Shown here: piece after piece, positions 34,375-42,845 of the stretch
Layout: every line of letters begins with the position of its first letter
Position numbering within the stretch: the first letter of the stretch is position 1
Notes under the pieces: model-generated
What the model saw: only the letters and a program-made list of their open reading frames with translations
Told to the model about the DNA's origin: nothing
Databases searched by the model: none
Assembly: GCA_965219965.1 (NCBI GenBank)
Contig: OZ244796.1
Location: forward strand, 124,001 to 188,000
Origin: G965219965 sp965219965
GTDB taxonomy: Bacteria > Pseudomonadota > Alphaproteobacteria > RS24
Reading direction: 5' to 3'
Length of the DNA: 64,000 nt
Made by a program: the position numbers and the translations under genes

Positions 34375-36346
34375 AACAGGTCACTTTGCTCTTATTTTGG
34401 CTTTTTGTGTCGCCTGTGTGCAGACCATTGTGCCGCTTTATGGCGCGTGGCGCGGGGATAAAATATGTATGAGCTTAGACGCGCCCGCCGCCAAGCTACA
34501 ATTTATTTTATTGCTATGGGCGTTTGTGGCTTTGAGCATTGCTTTTGTCACGTCAGATTTTTCTGTCATGCTGGTGGCTAATAATAGCCATGCAGCCAAA
34601 CCGCTTATGTATAAAATTGCTGGCGTGTGGGGCAATCATGAAGGCTCTATGCTTTTGTGGATTGTTATTTTAGCCGCCTATGGCGCGGCGGTCGCGCAAA
34701 TGAATAGCGAGACGAGCAACGGGGCGGATGATGAGGCGGGTGATGAGGCGGGTGGCAGAATGCCTGCCGTTTTACGGGCGCGGGCTTTGGCCGTGCAAGG
34801 TTTTTTAGGCGTATGCTTTATTGGGTTTTCGCTTTTTACGTCTAATCCTTTTACCCGCCTGAACCCCGCACCATTTTCAGGCAGCGGGCTTAACCCGATT
34901 TTACAAGACCCCGCCTTAGCCGCCCACCCGCCTTTGCTTTATCTCGGCTATGTGGGTTTTTCTTTGGCCTTTTCTTTTACCATTGCCGCTTTGCTGGGCG
35001 GGGTGAAATTGCGCTATTGGCTACGCTTTGTGCGCGTGTGGATATTATTGGCTTGGGCTATGCTGACGGCGGGTGTGGCACTGGGTTCTTATTGGGCTTA
35101 TTATGAGCTGGGTTGGGGCGGCTTTTGGTTTTGGGATCCAGTGGAAAATGCGTCTCTTATGCCATTGCTGGCCAGCACAGCTTTATTGCATTGCGTTTTT
35201 GCGGCACAAAAACAAAGCCGCTTGCATCACTGGACGCTTTTGCTGTGCATTTTAACTTTTGGCCTTAGCATTGCTGGCACATTTTTGGTGCGCTCAGGCG
35301 TGCTAACATCTGTCCACGCTTTTGCCAATGACCCCGACCGTGGGATTTTTGTGCTGGCGATTTTGGCCATTACGATTGGCGGAGCTTTGGTGTTATACGC
35401 GCTTAAATCGGGTGCGATGATAGATGACGCCAAAGGGCGGCTTCATTTGCTTAGCCGTGAAGGCACGCTATTGGTTAATAATATTTTCCTTGCCAGCGCG
35501 ACCGCGACAATTTTTGTCGGCACGCTTTACCCGCTGGCCATTGACGCGCTGAATATGGGCAAAATTTCAGTGGGTGCGCCTTATTATAATATTGTGTTCA
35601 CGCCGCTTATGGTGCCGATTATTGTGCTGATGCCGCTTGGCCCATTTCTCGGCTGGGGCGCGGGGCGCAAAGCGGGCTGGTGGCGGCAATTACAAAGCGC
35701 AGCGATTTTAAGCATACTCTTTGTGGCCACGATTTTACTGATGCGTGGCGGTTTGCGTCCAAGCGATAATTATCAAACCGGTGCGGTGTTGGGGCTGGCG
35801 GGCGCGGGCTGGCTGATATTTGGCGCGGGCGCAGATATGGTGCGTAAAATGCGGCGCAGAGGCACAATGTTTCTGCCTGTGCGCGGTTGGGGGTCGGTTT
35901 TGGGTCATGCAGGTGTGGGCATTGTGCTGTTTGGCATTATTGGCACAACCGCATGGAAGGAAGAAAAAATTACCCTCATGCAGGCGGGTGATATTACCAA
36001 GCTGGGCGGTTACACATTGCGCTTTGAACGGGTGGAAGATATTAACGGGGCAAATTATCACGCCACACGCGGCGTGTTTCAGGTGCAATGGGGTCACAAA
36101 GCGCATAGGCTGACACCAGAACGGCGTTTTTACGAAGTAGAACGGTCGCAAACCACTGAAGCGGCGATTTTGAAACGGCTTGTCGGCCATGTTTATATTG
36201 CGCTGGGCGAAAAAATGGCCGATTCCAATCAATATATTGTCCGCATTTGGGTGCATCCTTTTGTGATGTTTATTTGGCTCGGCGCGGGCGTGATATTTTG
36301 CGGCGGGCTGGCTTCTTTTATTGGCCGATGGAAGGACGCGCAATGA
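34364..36346 (+). CDS. ccmF: Heme lyase CcmF (CycK)
   Basis: Integral membrane subunit of the heme ligation complex, 660 residues with about 15 hydrophobic helices. The tryptophan-rich heme-handling motif is WGGFWFWDPVENAS, and the surrounding family text is AHPPLLYLGYVGFSLAFSF and HNWTLLLC-like sequence. Between the second and third helices the loop contains a tandem duplication of 12 bases (34730-34753) that repeats D-E-A-G in an acidic segment. It overlaps ccmE upstream and ccmH downstream (ATGA). Confidence 0.95.
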   Translation: MIIETGHFALILAFCVACVQTIVPLYGAWRGDKICMSLDAPAAKLQFILLLWAFVALSIAFVTSDFSVMLVANNSHAAKPLMYKIAGVWGNHEGSMLLWIVILAAYGAAVAQMNSETSNGADDEAGDEAGGRMPAVLRARALAVQGFLGVCFIGFSLFTSNPFTRLNPAPFSGSGLNPILQDPALAAHPPLLYLGYVGFSLAFSFTIAALLGGVKLRYWLRFVRVWILLAWAMLTAGVALGSYWAYYELGWGGFWFWDPVENASLMPLLASTALLHCVFAAQKQSRLHHWTLLLCILTFGLSIAGTFLVRSGVLTSVHAFANDPDRGIFVLAILAITIGGALVLYALKSGAMIDDAKGRLHLLSREGTLLVNNIFLASATATIFVGTLYPLAIDALNMGKISVGAPYYNIVFTPLMVPIIVLMPLGPFLGWGAGRKAGWWRQLQSAAILSILFVATILLMRGGLRPSDNYQTGAVLGLAGAGWLIFGAGADMVRKMRRRGTMFLPVRGWGSVLGHAGVGIVLFGIIGTTAWKEEKITLMQAGDITKLGGYTLRFERVEDINGANYHATRGVFQVQWGHKAHRLTPERRFYEVERSQTTEAAILKRLVGHVYIALGEKMADSNQYIVRIWVHPFVMFIWLGAGVIFCGGLASFIGRWKDAQ

Positions 36347-36741
36347 AGGGAAAAGTTTTTTCTGTGCTTTTATTTTTTTGCGGTGCGGTTTTGCCTGCCC
36401 ATGCGCTTAATCCCAATGAAGTTCTGCCCAATGCCGCTCTTGAGGCACGGGCGCGGGCTTTATCAGCGCATTTGCGTTGCTTGGTTTGTCAAAATCAATC
36501 CATTGATGATTCAGACGCACCCTTGGCGCAGGATTTACGTTTGGTGGTGCGGCAAAGATTGCTGGCCGGTGATACGGATGCCCAAATACGTGAATTTATT
36601 GTCGCCCGCTATGGCGAATTTGTTTTGCTCAAACCGCAAGTCTCCGCTAAAAACGCCCCGCTTTGGGCCGCGCCTTTTATTTTCCTGCTTATTGGGCTAG
36701 GGCTGGTCTGGCGCATGCGCGGAAAAAATTCAAGTAATTAA
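36343..36741 (+). CDS. ccmH: Cytochrome c maturation thioreductase CcmH (CycL)
   Basis: Membrane-anchored thiol oxidoreductase that reduces the apocytochrome heme-binding cysteines. 132 residues: signal peptide (cleavage near AHA), the L-R-C-x-x-C motif with C46 and C49 in LRCLVCQNQSI, and one C-terminal membrane helix (FIFLLIGLGLVWRMR). ATG 36343 overlaps the ccmF stop in ATGA; the open frame upstream is inside ccmF and is not used. It converges with the MFS gene with a 4-base overlap of stops. A ccmG thioredoxin gene is not in this operon. Confidence 0.93.
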   Translation: MKGKVFSVLLFFCGAVLPAHALNPNEVLPNAALEARARALSAHLRCLVCQNQSIDDSDAPLAQDLRLVVRQRLLAGDTDAQIREFIVARYGEFVLLKPQVSAKNAPLWAAPFIFLLIGLGLVWRMRGKNSSN

Positions 36742-37913
36742 ACAAGATGTTTGCGGGCTAAAATTTTGGCGTGCATTAAAAGCGGTATGAGGAAAAGTGC
36801 CGCGCTGGTTAAAAACAGCCCAACCATGACCCATTCAATCGTTTGATAATCACCGCCATCTTCCAATATGCGGGCAACCATAAATGGCCCAAAGGCAAAG
36901 CCAACCATCTGGAATTTAATAGCAAAAGGCATCACCTTGCCGCTTTCTTCCATGTCCACAATGGCACTTAAAATAAAGGGCAAAGCAAAATTCCACAGAA
37001 AATTAAATAGGCAAATGGCAAGCACAAAAGTAGTAAAATGTGTGTCCATTAATAACAGCCCCATAGAAAAGGCTGAGCCGAGAATACCGCCAAGCAATAA
37101 AATGTTGCGGTTAAAACGATTGGCTAAAGCCAAAGCCGACATGGCACCAATAATGGCGATGAATTGACACAGCAAAAGCGCGTCGGCCACAGCTTGCGGG
37201 TCGGGATTGATATGCACGCCAATGCGGAACAAATTCGCCCATGCCGTGCTAATGCCGATATTGTAAACAAAGAAAGCCAGCAGGGCGATGATAATCATGG
37301 AAATGGGAATCGCCGCCGCCGTCGGGCTGGGCTTAATCTGCACATCGGCGGAATTGGGTAGGAATTTCACAACCGCCAAACTGGCTAAAGCAATAATCGC
37401 CCAAGCAAAGAAAATGCCATTGAGTCCAATGGTGCTAAATAGAAGCGGCATTTGCCACAAAACCAGCGCACCATAAGTGAGCAGGGGAATGAGGTAAATG
37501 GCATAATTGCGGTCGGGCTTTTGGGTGAGGCCAATGGCGGTAAAGGTTAGAGAAACAAGCACACCTTCGCCAGTGCCTGTAAAGAAACGTGCCATTTTCA
37601 AAATCATCGGGTCGGCGGCCATAGAGGCGCTGACAGTATTGCCCACCGCACAAAGAATAAGGGCAAGGGCAATGAGTACCCTCCATCGCCCTAATTGGCT
37701 TAGAAAACTCATCGCAATGGCGGTCACAGCAATGCCTGCTAATTCAATAAAAGCAAGATAATTGGCTTCGGCTTCGGTATAGCCTAGCTCTACCACAAAG
37801 CCTTGCACAAGACCGGGTTGAACGATAAAGGATAAAACCGCAACCGTGCCAAGCCAAACCACGGCAGTAATAGAACTCGCGCTGTTAATGTCATGTTGGT
37901 GACTCTTGCTCAT
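36738..37913 (-). CDS. MFS transporter
   Basis: A 391-residue major facilitator with about twelve membrane helices in two sets of six. The substrate is not evident. I chose ATG 37913, which has GGGGAG 8 bases upstream; longer in-frame starts overlap the IclR gene. It is read in the same direction as iclR just upstream and thus probably in one operon with it, and this operon is divergent from the ten-gene catabolic block. It is the natural candidate for uptake of the compound the block degrades. Confidence 0.85.
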   Translation of the reverse strand: MSKSHQHDINSASSITAVVWLGTVAVLSFIVQPGLVQGFVVELGYTEAEANYLAFIELAGIAVTAIAMSFLSQLGRWRVLIALALILCAVGNTVSASMAADPMILKMARFFTGTGEGVLVSLTFTAIGLTQKPDRNYAIYLIPLLTYGALVLWQMPLLFSTIGLNGIFFAWAIIALASLAVVKFLPNSADVQIKPSPTAAAIPISMIIIALLAFFVYNIGISTAWANLFRIGVHINPDPQAVADALLLCQFIAIIGAMSALALANRFNRNILLLGGILGSAFSMGLLLMDTHFTTFVLAICLFNFLWNFALPFILSAIVDMEESGKVMPFAIKFQMVGFAFGPFMVARILEDGGDYQTIEWVMVGLFLTSAALFLIPLLMHAKILARKHLV

Positions 37914-37962
37914 CTCATTGCTCCCCATAATTTTTTCAGCAATGTGCAGTATGATTGACCAA

Positions 37963-38772
37963 TCAGCCCGTTTTTGCAAGGGTAATTGGCGTTTTTTCCA
38001 CCGCTTCTTCTTCCTCTGATTTCTCTGGGGCGGGCGGCGGGTGATAGGTGGCTTGCAGCTTTTGCGTGCATTGCATCAGCGCGTCAATCACAGCCTCTTG
38101 ATTGAAAAGCGCAAATTGGGCGCGGCGCAGGATAAGTGTCACCGTATTGGGGGTTTGGCTGTCGCTGGATTGAATGGGCGCGGCAATGCCCACAAGGTCA
38201 TCATCTAGCTCACCAAAGGAAATATCAAAACCACGATTGCGAATGGTGTTCATCTGCGTGGAAAATGTCGGCCAATCCGCACCAATTTTTTTGAACTGCA
38301 CCGCATCGGCATATTTGTGATAAAGTTTTTTCAAAACTGGACGGCGTAAAAAGGCCAGCATAACTTTTGATGTCGCACTGGTGGCAAGCGGCATAAGGTG
38401 GCCACGGTCAAAGGTCAGTTTTATTTTCGCATCATTTTTAACATGATGGGTGTTCACAATGGTTTCCCCATACATGCTTGAAACAAGCACATTGCCACCA
38501 AATTGCTCGCCCAAATGGCGTATTTCATCCACCCCGCCCGCCAGCAAAGCATCGGCTTTGCGAATTTGATAATCCAGTTGAATAATGCGCGGGCCTAAGC
38601 TGTAATGACCATTGGTGCTGGACAGCAATCCAGCCTGAGTGAGTTCTTTAAGATAGCGGTAGGTGGTCGGGCGGCTGAGCTTGAGCGCGGCAGAAATTTC
38701 CGACGGGCTTAGCTGGGGAATTTTTTCTGTGAATAAATCCAGAATGGAAAGCATGCGTGATAGACTTGACAT
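37963..38772 (-). CDS. IclR family transcriptional regulator
   Basis: 269 residues. N-terminal winged helix-turn-helix at about residues 5-60 (MLSILDLFTEKIPQLSPSEI, LSRPTTYRYLKELTQAGLL), then the IclR effector domain (GETIVNTHH, MPLATSATSKVMLAFL, IGADWPTF). IclR proteins control aromatic and carboxylic acid catabolism, usually genes divergent from their own, which fits the operon starting at 38944. The last 25 residues are Pro/Glu-rich and unlike the family core. The start overlaps a set of AAGGATA repeats on the coding strand. Confidence 0.9.
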   Translation of the reverse strand: MSSLSRMLSILDLFTEKIPQLSPSEISAALKLSRPTTYRYLKELTQAGLLSSTNGHYSLGPRIIQLDYQIRKADALLAGGVDEIRHLGEQFGGNVLVSSMYGETIVNTHHVKNDAKIKLTFDRGHLMPLATSATSKVMLAFLRRPVLKKLYHKYADAVQFKKIGADWPTFSTQMNTIRNRGFDISFGELDDDLVGIAAPIQSSDSQTPNTVTLILRRAQFALFNQEAVIDALMQCTQKLQATYHPPPAPEKSEEEEAVEKTPITLAKTG

Positions 38773-38801
38773 GAGTATCCTTAATATCCTTGAGTATCCT
38801 T
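38772..38801. repeat. TGAGTATCCTT direct repeats at the iclR start
   Basis: TGAGTATCCTT occurs at 38772-38782 and 38791-38801 (19 bases apart), with a third TATCCTT at 38785-38791. On the iclR strand these read AAGGATA three times and the last one supplies the ribosome binding site next to ATG 38772. They may be regulator half sites or alternative ribosome sites. Confidence 0.7.
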
Positions 38802-38878
38802 CTGGTCATTTGACGAAAATACGCCAATTTCTTCAATAATCAGAATATGAATAATTGTGGATAATGTAAAGATTAATA

Positions 38879-38903
38879 TTGACATAAAAACGCATATAGT
38901 ATC
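38879..38903 (+). promoter_or_regulatory. Candidate promoter of the catabolic operon
   Basis: TTGACA at 38879-38884 is a perfect -35 hexamer in AT-rich DNA between iclR and the first catabolic gene. No matching -10 is clear: TATCAC starts 15 and TCACAT 17 bases further on. Weak -10 elements are common for IclR-activated promoters. Confidence 0.35.
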
Positions 38904-38943
38904 ACATAGTGAGACAAACGCGAATTGTGGAGTTTTGGGAGCT

Positions 38944-40503
38944 ATGCAGAACGTCAAATCAACCGCCGGATATGCCGCATTTCAAGCCGCGCTTGATTAC
39001 GGCGTGGATGTCTGTTTTGCCAATCCCGGCACAACGGAAATGCCGCTTGTGGCGGTGCTAGATGAAATGCCAAAAATGCGCTCAGTTTTGGGGCTGTTTG
39101 AAGGTGTTTGCACAGGCGCAGCCGATGGCTATGCACGGGTGACAGGCCGACCCGCTTTGACGCTGTTGCATTTGGGCCCGGGCTTTGCCAATGGCATTGC
39201 CAATTTACACAATGCCCGCCGCGCCCATACGCCTATTGTCAATATTATAGGCGACCATGCGAGCTGGCATTTGAAATATGATGCACCGCTGACATCAGAT
39301 ATTGTTTCGCTGGCTTCGCCCGTATCGGTGAAAGTGGATACAATTAATTCTGCCGCCCACGCGCCCGTGGCCATGCGTGAGGCCATTGATGCCAGCGTGG
39401 TTGCGCCGGGCGGGGTGGTGAGCCTCATTCATCCAGTTGATTTTCAATATGAAGAAATGCCATCGGCGGATAAAGCCGCACCGAAAAAAGTCAAACGGGT
39501 TTATGTAACTCCCGATGCGGCGGCGGTGGAAAAAGTTGCAGAGCGCATGAAAAAAGCCAAAGCCCCGCTTGTGCTGGTTGGTGGGTCGGGTCTCAGTGAG
39601 GCAGGCCATATTGCTGCTGGACGGCTGGCGCAAGTCAGCAATGCCATTATGTATGGCGAAACATTTCCCGCCATTGCGGCACGCGGTGGCGGTCTGCCCA
39701 ATCTTGACCGCCTGCCTTATTTCCCTGAAAAAGCCATAGAGGTTATGGAAAAAGCCGATTTGGTGGTGCTGGTTTGCGTGCCAGAACCCGTAGCTTATTT
39801 TGGCTATGAAGGCATTGCCAGCGAGCTTGCACCTAAAGACCGCACTGTGCGGCTGGCCGAACTGCACCATGATGGCGCGGCGGCTTTACATGCTTTGGCT
39901 GATGTTTTGGGAGCGGGTGATTTTACCCCGCAAGCTCCAAGCCTGCCCGAAGCGGCATCGGGGGCTTTAGATGCGACAAAAATCGCCACCACGATTGCGC
40001 GTAATATCCCCGAAAATGCGATTGTATCGGTGGAAGGGGCAAGCTGCGGCTATGCGTTTTTTGCCGCAACAGCGCAGTCAAAAAAGCATCAGGTGATGAC
40101 CAATACGGGCGGGGCGATTGGCCAAGGCTTGCCCGTGGCTTTGGGCGCGTCCATTGGCGCACCCGATAAGCCCGTTATTTGCTTACAATCAGACGGTAGC
40201 GGGCAATATACGGTGCAATCTTTATGGACCATGGCGCGGGAAAAATTACCCATTGTGGTTTGTTTGGCGGCGAACCAAAAATATGCTGTATTACAAACAG
40301 AGCTTAATCGCATTGGCCTGACCGAATTTGGCGACACGGCAACCGCTTTGACGGATTTGGTTGAACCTGCGATTGACTGGGTTGCTTTGGCGCAAGGTTA
40401 TGGCGTTGAAGCGTGCAAGGTGGAAACGGCAGAAGAATTAGATGCCGCCATTCAGCACGGGCTAAAAAGCGGCCAGCCCTATTTAATTGAGATGAGATAT
40501 TGA
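38944..40503 (+). CDS. ThDP-dependent decarboxylase, benzoylformate decarboxylase/acetolactate synthase-like
   Basis: A 519-residue thiamin diphosphate enzyme of the large acetolactate synthase/benzoylformate decarboxylase group. The N-terminal domain has NPGTTEMPLV and the cofactor-activating Glu53 in LFEGVCTGAADGYAR. The C-terminal cofactor domain has LQSDGSGQYTVQSLW in place of the usual GDGS, and AANQKYAVLQ. No small regulatory subunit or FAD domain signature suggests a decarboxylase rather than a biosynthetic AHAS. I chose ATG 38944 because homologues start here; an open frame continues back to 38857 inside the promoter region. With the next gene, an aldehyde dehydrogenase, it probably converts a 2-oxo acid to an aldehyde and then a carboxylate. 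Confidence 0.85.
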   Translation: MQNVKSTAGYAAFQAALDYGVDVCFANPGTTEMPLVAVLDEMPKMRSVLGLFEGVCTGAADGYARVTGRPALTLLHLGPGFANGIANLHNARRAHTPIVNIIGDHASWHLKYDAPLTSDIVSLASPVSVKVDTINSAAHAPVAMREAIDASVVAPGGVVSLIHPVDFQYEEMPSADKAAPKKVKRVYVTPDAAAVEKVAERMKKAKAPLVLVGGSGLSEAGHIAAGRLAQVSNAIMYGETFPAIAARGGGLPNLDRLPYFPEKAIEVMEKADLVVLVCVPEPVAYFGYEGIASELAPKDRTVRLAELHHDGAAALHALADVLGAGDFTPQAPSLPEAASGALDATKIATTIARNIPENAIVSVEGASCGYAFFAATAQSKKHQVMTNTGGAIGQGLPVALGASIGAPDKPVICLQSDGSGQYTVQSLWTMAREKLPIVVCLAANQKYAVLQTELNRIGLTEFGDTATALTDLVEPAIDWVALAQGYGVEACKVETAEELDAAIQHGLKSGQPYLIEMRY

Positions 40504-40513
40504 GGGAAAGAAT

Positions 40514-42016
40514 ATGATTGAACTACTGCCCGCAGTAAAAGATTTTCTCGCCAAAACGCGCCCCATGTTAATTGGCGGCGAGTGGGTGATGTCGGCTTCT
40601 GGTGAAACATTTGAAACACGCAATCCGGCCACAGCGAAAGTGCTGACTAATGTCACACGCGGCGGGGAAGAAGATGTCAACCGCGCCGTTAAAGCCGCCC
40701 AACGGGCGATGGGCGATGACGCATGGGGCAAAATCACACCCGCGGAGCGCGGCGAATTTCTCTATCGGCTGGCCGATTTGGTGGAAAAACATGCCGATGA
40801 ATTAGCTCAACTTGAAACGCTGGATAATGGCAAAATTTATCAAAAAGCGCGTTTGGGTGATGTGGCTGGCACGATTAAAGTGTTCCGCTATTTTGCTGGT
40901 TGGCCGACTAAATTTGGCGGCGAAGCCGTTCCCGTTTCTCCGGGCGGGGGCATGGATATATTCCACTATACGCGCAAAGAACCTGTGGGCATTGTCGGGC
41001 AAGTCATTCCGTGGAACTATCCGCTTTCCATGGCGGCATGGAAACTCGCCCCCGCATTAGCGGCAGGCTGTGCCATTATTCTCAAACCCGCCGAAGAAAC
41101 ACCGCTAACCGCCTTGCGCTTGGGCGAACTCATTATGGAAGCAGGTTTTCCTGCTGGCGTGGTTAATATCATCACTGGCCCGGGCAGCACGGTGGGCGCA
41201 GGGATTTCGGCGCATCCTGATATTCATAAAGTCGCCTTTACAGGCTCAACGGGCGTGGGTAAAGCTATTGCGGTGGCGGCAACAGAAAACCTCAAGCGCG
41301 TTTCGCTGGAATTAGGCGGTAAGTCACCCAATATCGTTCTGCCCGATGCTGATATAGATAAGGTCGCCGATGGCGCGGCGGGGGCGATTTTTAACAATCA
41401 AGGTCAAACCTGCACAGCAGGTTCACGGCTTTATGTGCATAAAAAGATATTTGACGAAGTGATGGAAGCGGTTGCGGTGCGTGCCAAAGCATTGAAAATT
41501 GGTCCCGGGCTTGACCCTGAAACGCAAATGGGTCCGCTTGTGTCACAACGCCAGCTTGATACAGTGCGCGGCTATGTGGAAGCAGGCCGCGAGCAGGGCG
41601 GTAAAATTATTGCGGGCGGTAATCTGGCGTCTCTGCCCGATAAGGAATATAAGGACGGGTTTTTCTTTGAGCCAACTGTTTTTATAGATACAGGCGACAC
41701 GGCGCGGGTGGTGAAAGAAGAAATTTTCGGCCCCGTTTTAACAGCTCTGCCTTGGGACGATGAAAATGATTTGCTCAAACGTGCCAATGATTCCATTTAT
41801 GGTCTGTCGGCAGGGATATGGACAAATAATCTCAGCAAAGCGCATCAAATTGCACACGCGCTGGAAGCCGGCACGGTTTGGGTGAATTGTTATAATTTGG
41901 TTGACCCCGCTTCGCCCTTTGGCGGCTATAAGGAATCTGGTTGGGGGCGTGAAATGGGGCGCGGGGCAATGGAAATGTATTCCGAAACAAAAAGCATTTG
42001 GATAAATCTTGGATAA
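40514..42016 (+). CDS. NAD(P)-dependent aldehyde dehydrogenase
   Basis: 500 residues of the ALDH superfamily. Catalytic Cys300 in NNQGQTCTAGS, general base Glu266 in LELGGKSPN and Asn168 in IPWNYPLSMA are all present, with the cofactor motif FTGSTGVGK at 242-250. Starts 10 bases behind the decarboxylase gene with a GGGAAAG ribosome site, so it likely oxidises the aldehyde that enzyme releases. Similar enzymes act on betaine aldehyde, benzaldehydes and other aldehydes; the substrate cannot be fixed here. Confidence 0.93.
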   Translation: MIELLPAVKDFLAKTRPMLIGGEWVMSASGETFETRNPATAKVLTNVTRGGEEDVNRAVKAAQRAMGDDAWGKITPAERGEFLYRLADLVEKHADELAQLETLDNGKIYQKARLGDVAGTIKVFRYFAGWPTKFGGEAVPVSPGGGMDIFHYTRKEPVGIVGQVIPWNYPLSMAAWKLAPALAAGCAIILKPAEETPLTALRLGELIMEAGFPAGVVNIITGPGSTVGAGISAHPDIHKVAFTGSTGVGKAIAVAATENLKRVSLELGGKSPNIVLPDADIDKVADGAAGAIFNNQGQTCTAGSRLYVHKKIFDEVMEAVAVRAKALKIGPGLDPETQMGPLVSQRQLDTVRGYVEAGREQGGKIIAGGNLASLPDKEYKDGFFFEPTVFIDTGDTARVVKEEIFGPVLTALPWDDENDLLKRANDSIYGLSAGIWTNNLSKAHQIAHALEAGTVWVNCYNLVDPASPFGGYKESGWGREMGRGAMEMYSETKSIWINLG

Positions 42017-42030
42017 TTGGGGAGACAATT

Positions 42031-42825
42031 ATGAATCTTGAACTTGAAGGAAAAGTTGCTTTTATTACAGGCGGCTCTATGGGCATTGGCAAAGATGTTG
42101 GCAAGGCTATTGTCAAAGCAGGCGGCGAAGTGGCCATTGCCGCACGCGGGGTGGAAAGCCTTGAAAAAGCGGCCGATGAAATTGAAAAAGAAGCGGGCAA
42201 GCGGCCTTTCATTGCGCCATGTGATGTGACTTCCACTGAAGCCATGTTTGAGGCCACGCAAAAGACTTTTGATAATTTCGGGCGGCTGGATATTTTGCTC
42301 AATGGTGCAGCAGCTCCTTCGGGCATGGTGCGCGGCCATCTTGACGAAGCCAATCCAGATGATTTGCTGACCGATATTGATATTAAAGTGGTCGGCTATT
42401 TCCGTGCCGCTAAAGCTTGTGCGCCGCATATGCGTAAAAATAATTATGGGCGCATTATTAATTTGGGCGGGCTAACGGGTCGCGGCTCAAAAGTTATTTC
42501 GGGCTTACGCAATGTGGCCATTGTTCACATGACCAAAACGTTGTCCGATTATTTAGGTCCTGATGGCATAACAGTGAATTGTATCCATCCGGGCGTAGTA
42601 GAAACGCCGCATATTCGTGAACTTTATGACAATCTTGCCAAACAGCAAGGCATTACAGCCGAGCAGGTGAAGCAAAATTTCATTAAAGACACACCTATTC
42701 GACGTATTTTGGGCGTTGAGGATATTGCCAATGTTGTGCTGTTCCTCTCATCGCCCGCAGGAAGTGCCATAACAGGTGAATCGCTGGGCGTAGATGGCGG
42801 CATCACGCGTGGCATTTTTCTATAA
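42031..42825 (+). CDS. SDR-family protein lacking the Tyr-Lys catalytic pair
   Basis: 264 residues of the short-chain dehydrogenase fold. The nucleotide motif T-G-G-S-M-G-I-G (13-20), NGAAAPSG and the C-terminal GSAITGESLGVDGG are normal. But at the active site, where the family has Y-x-x-x-K, the sequence is SGLRNVAIVHMTK: Ser157 stands for Tyr and Asn161 for Lys, and the upstream catalytic Ser is replaced by Gly (INLGGLTG). The enzyme therefore either does not act as a normal dehydrogenase or uses other residues. ATG 42031 follows GGGGAG. Part of the ten-gene operon. Confidence 0.88.
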   Translation: MNLELEGKVAFITGGSMGIGKDVGKAIVKAGGEVAIAARGVESLEKAADEIEKEAGKRPFIAPCDVTSTEAMFEATQKTFDNFGRLDILLNGAAAPSGMVRGHLDEANPDDLLTDIDIKVVGYFRAAKACAPHMRKNNYGRIINLGGLTGRGSKVISGLRNVAIVHMTKTLSDYLGPDGITVNCIHPGVVETPHIRELYDNLAKQQGITAEQVKQNFIKDTPIRRILGVEDIANVVLFLSSPAGSAITGESLGVDGGITRGIFL

Positions 42826-42845
42826 GATTGATGGAAGGAAAAATT

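Noticed and set aside
38772..38801. CRISPR-like repeat array
   Set aside because: Units are only 7-11 bases with 2-3 base gaps; no spacers and no cas genes are present.
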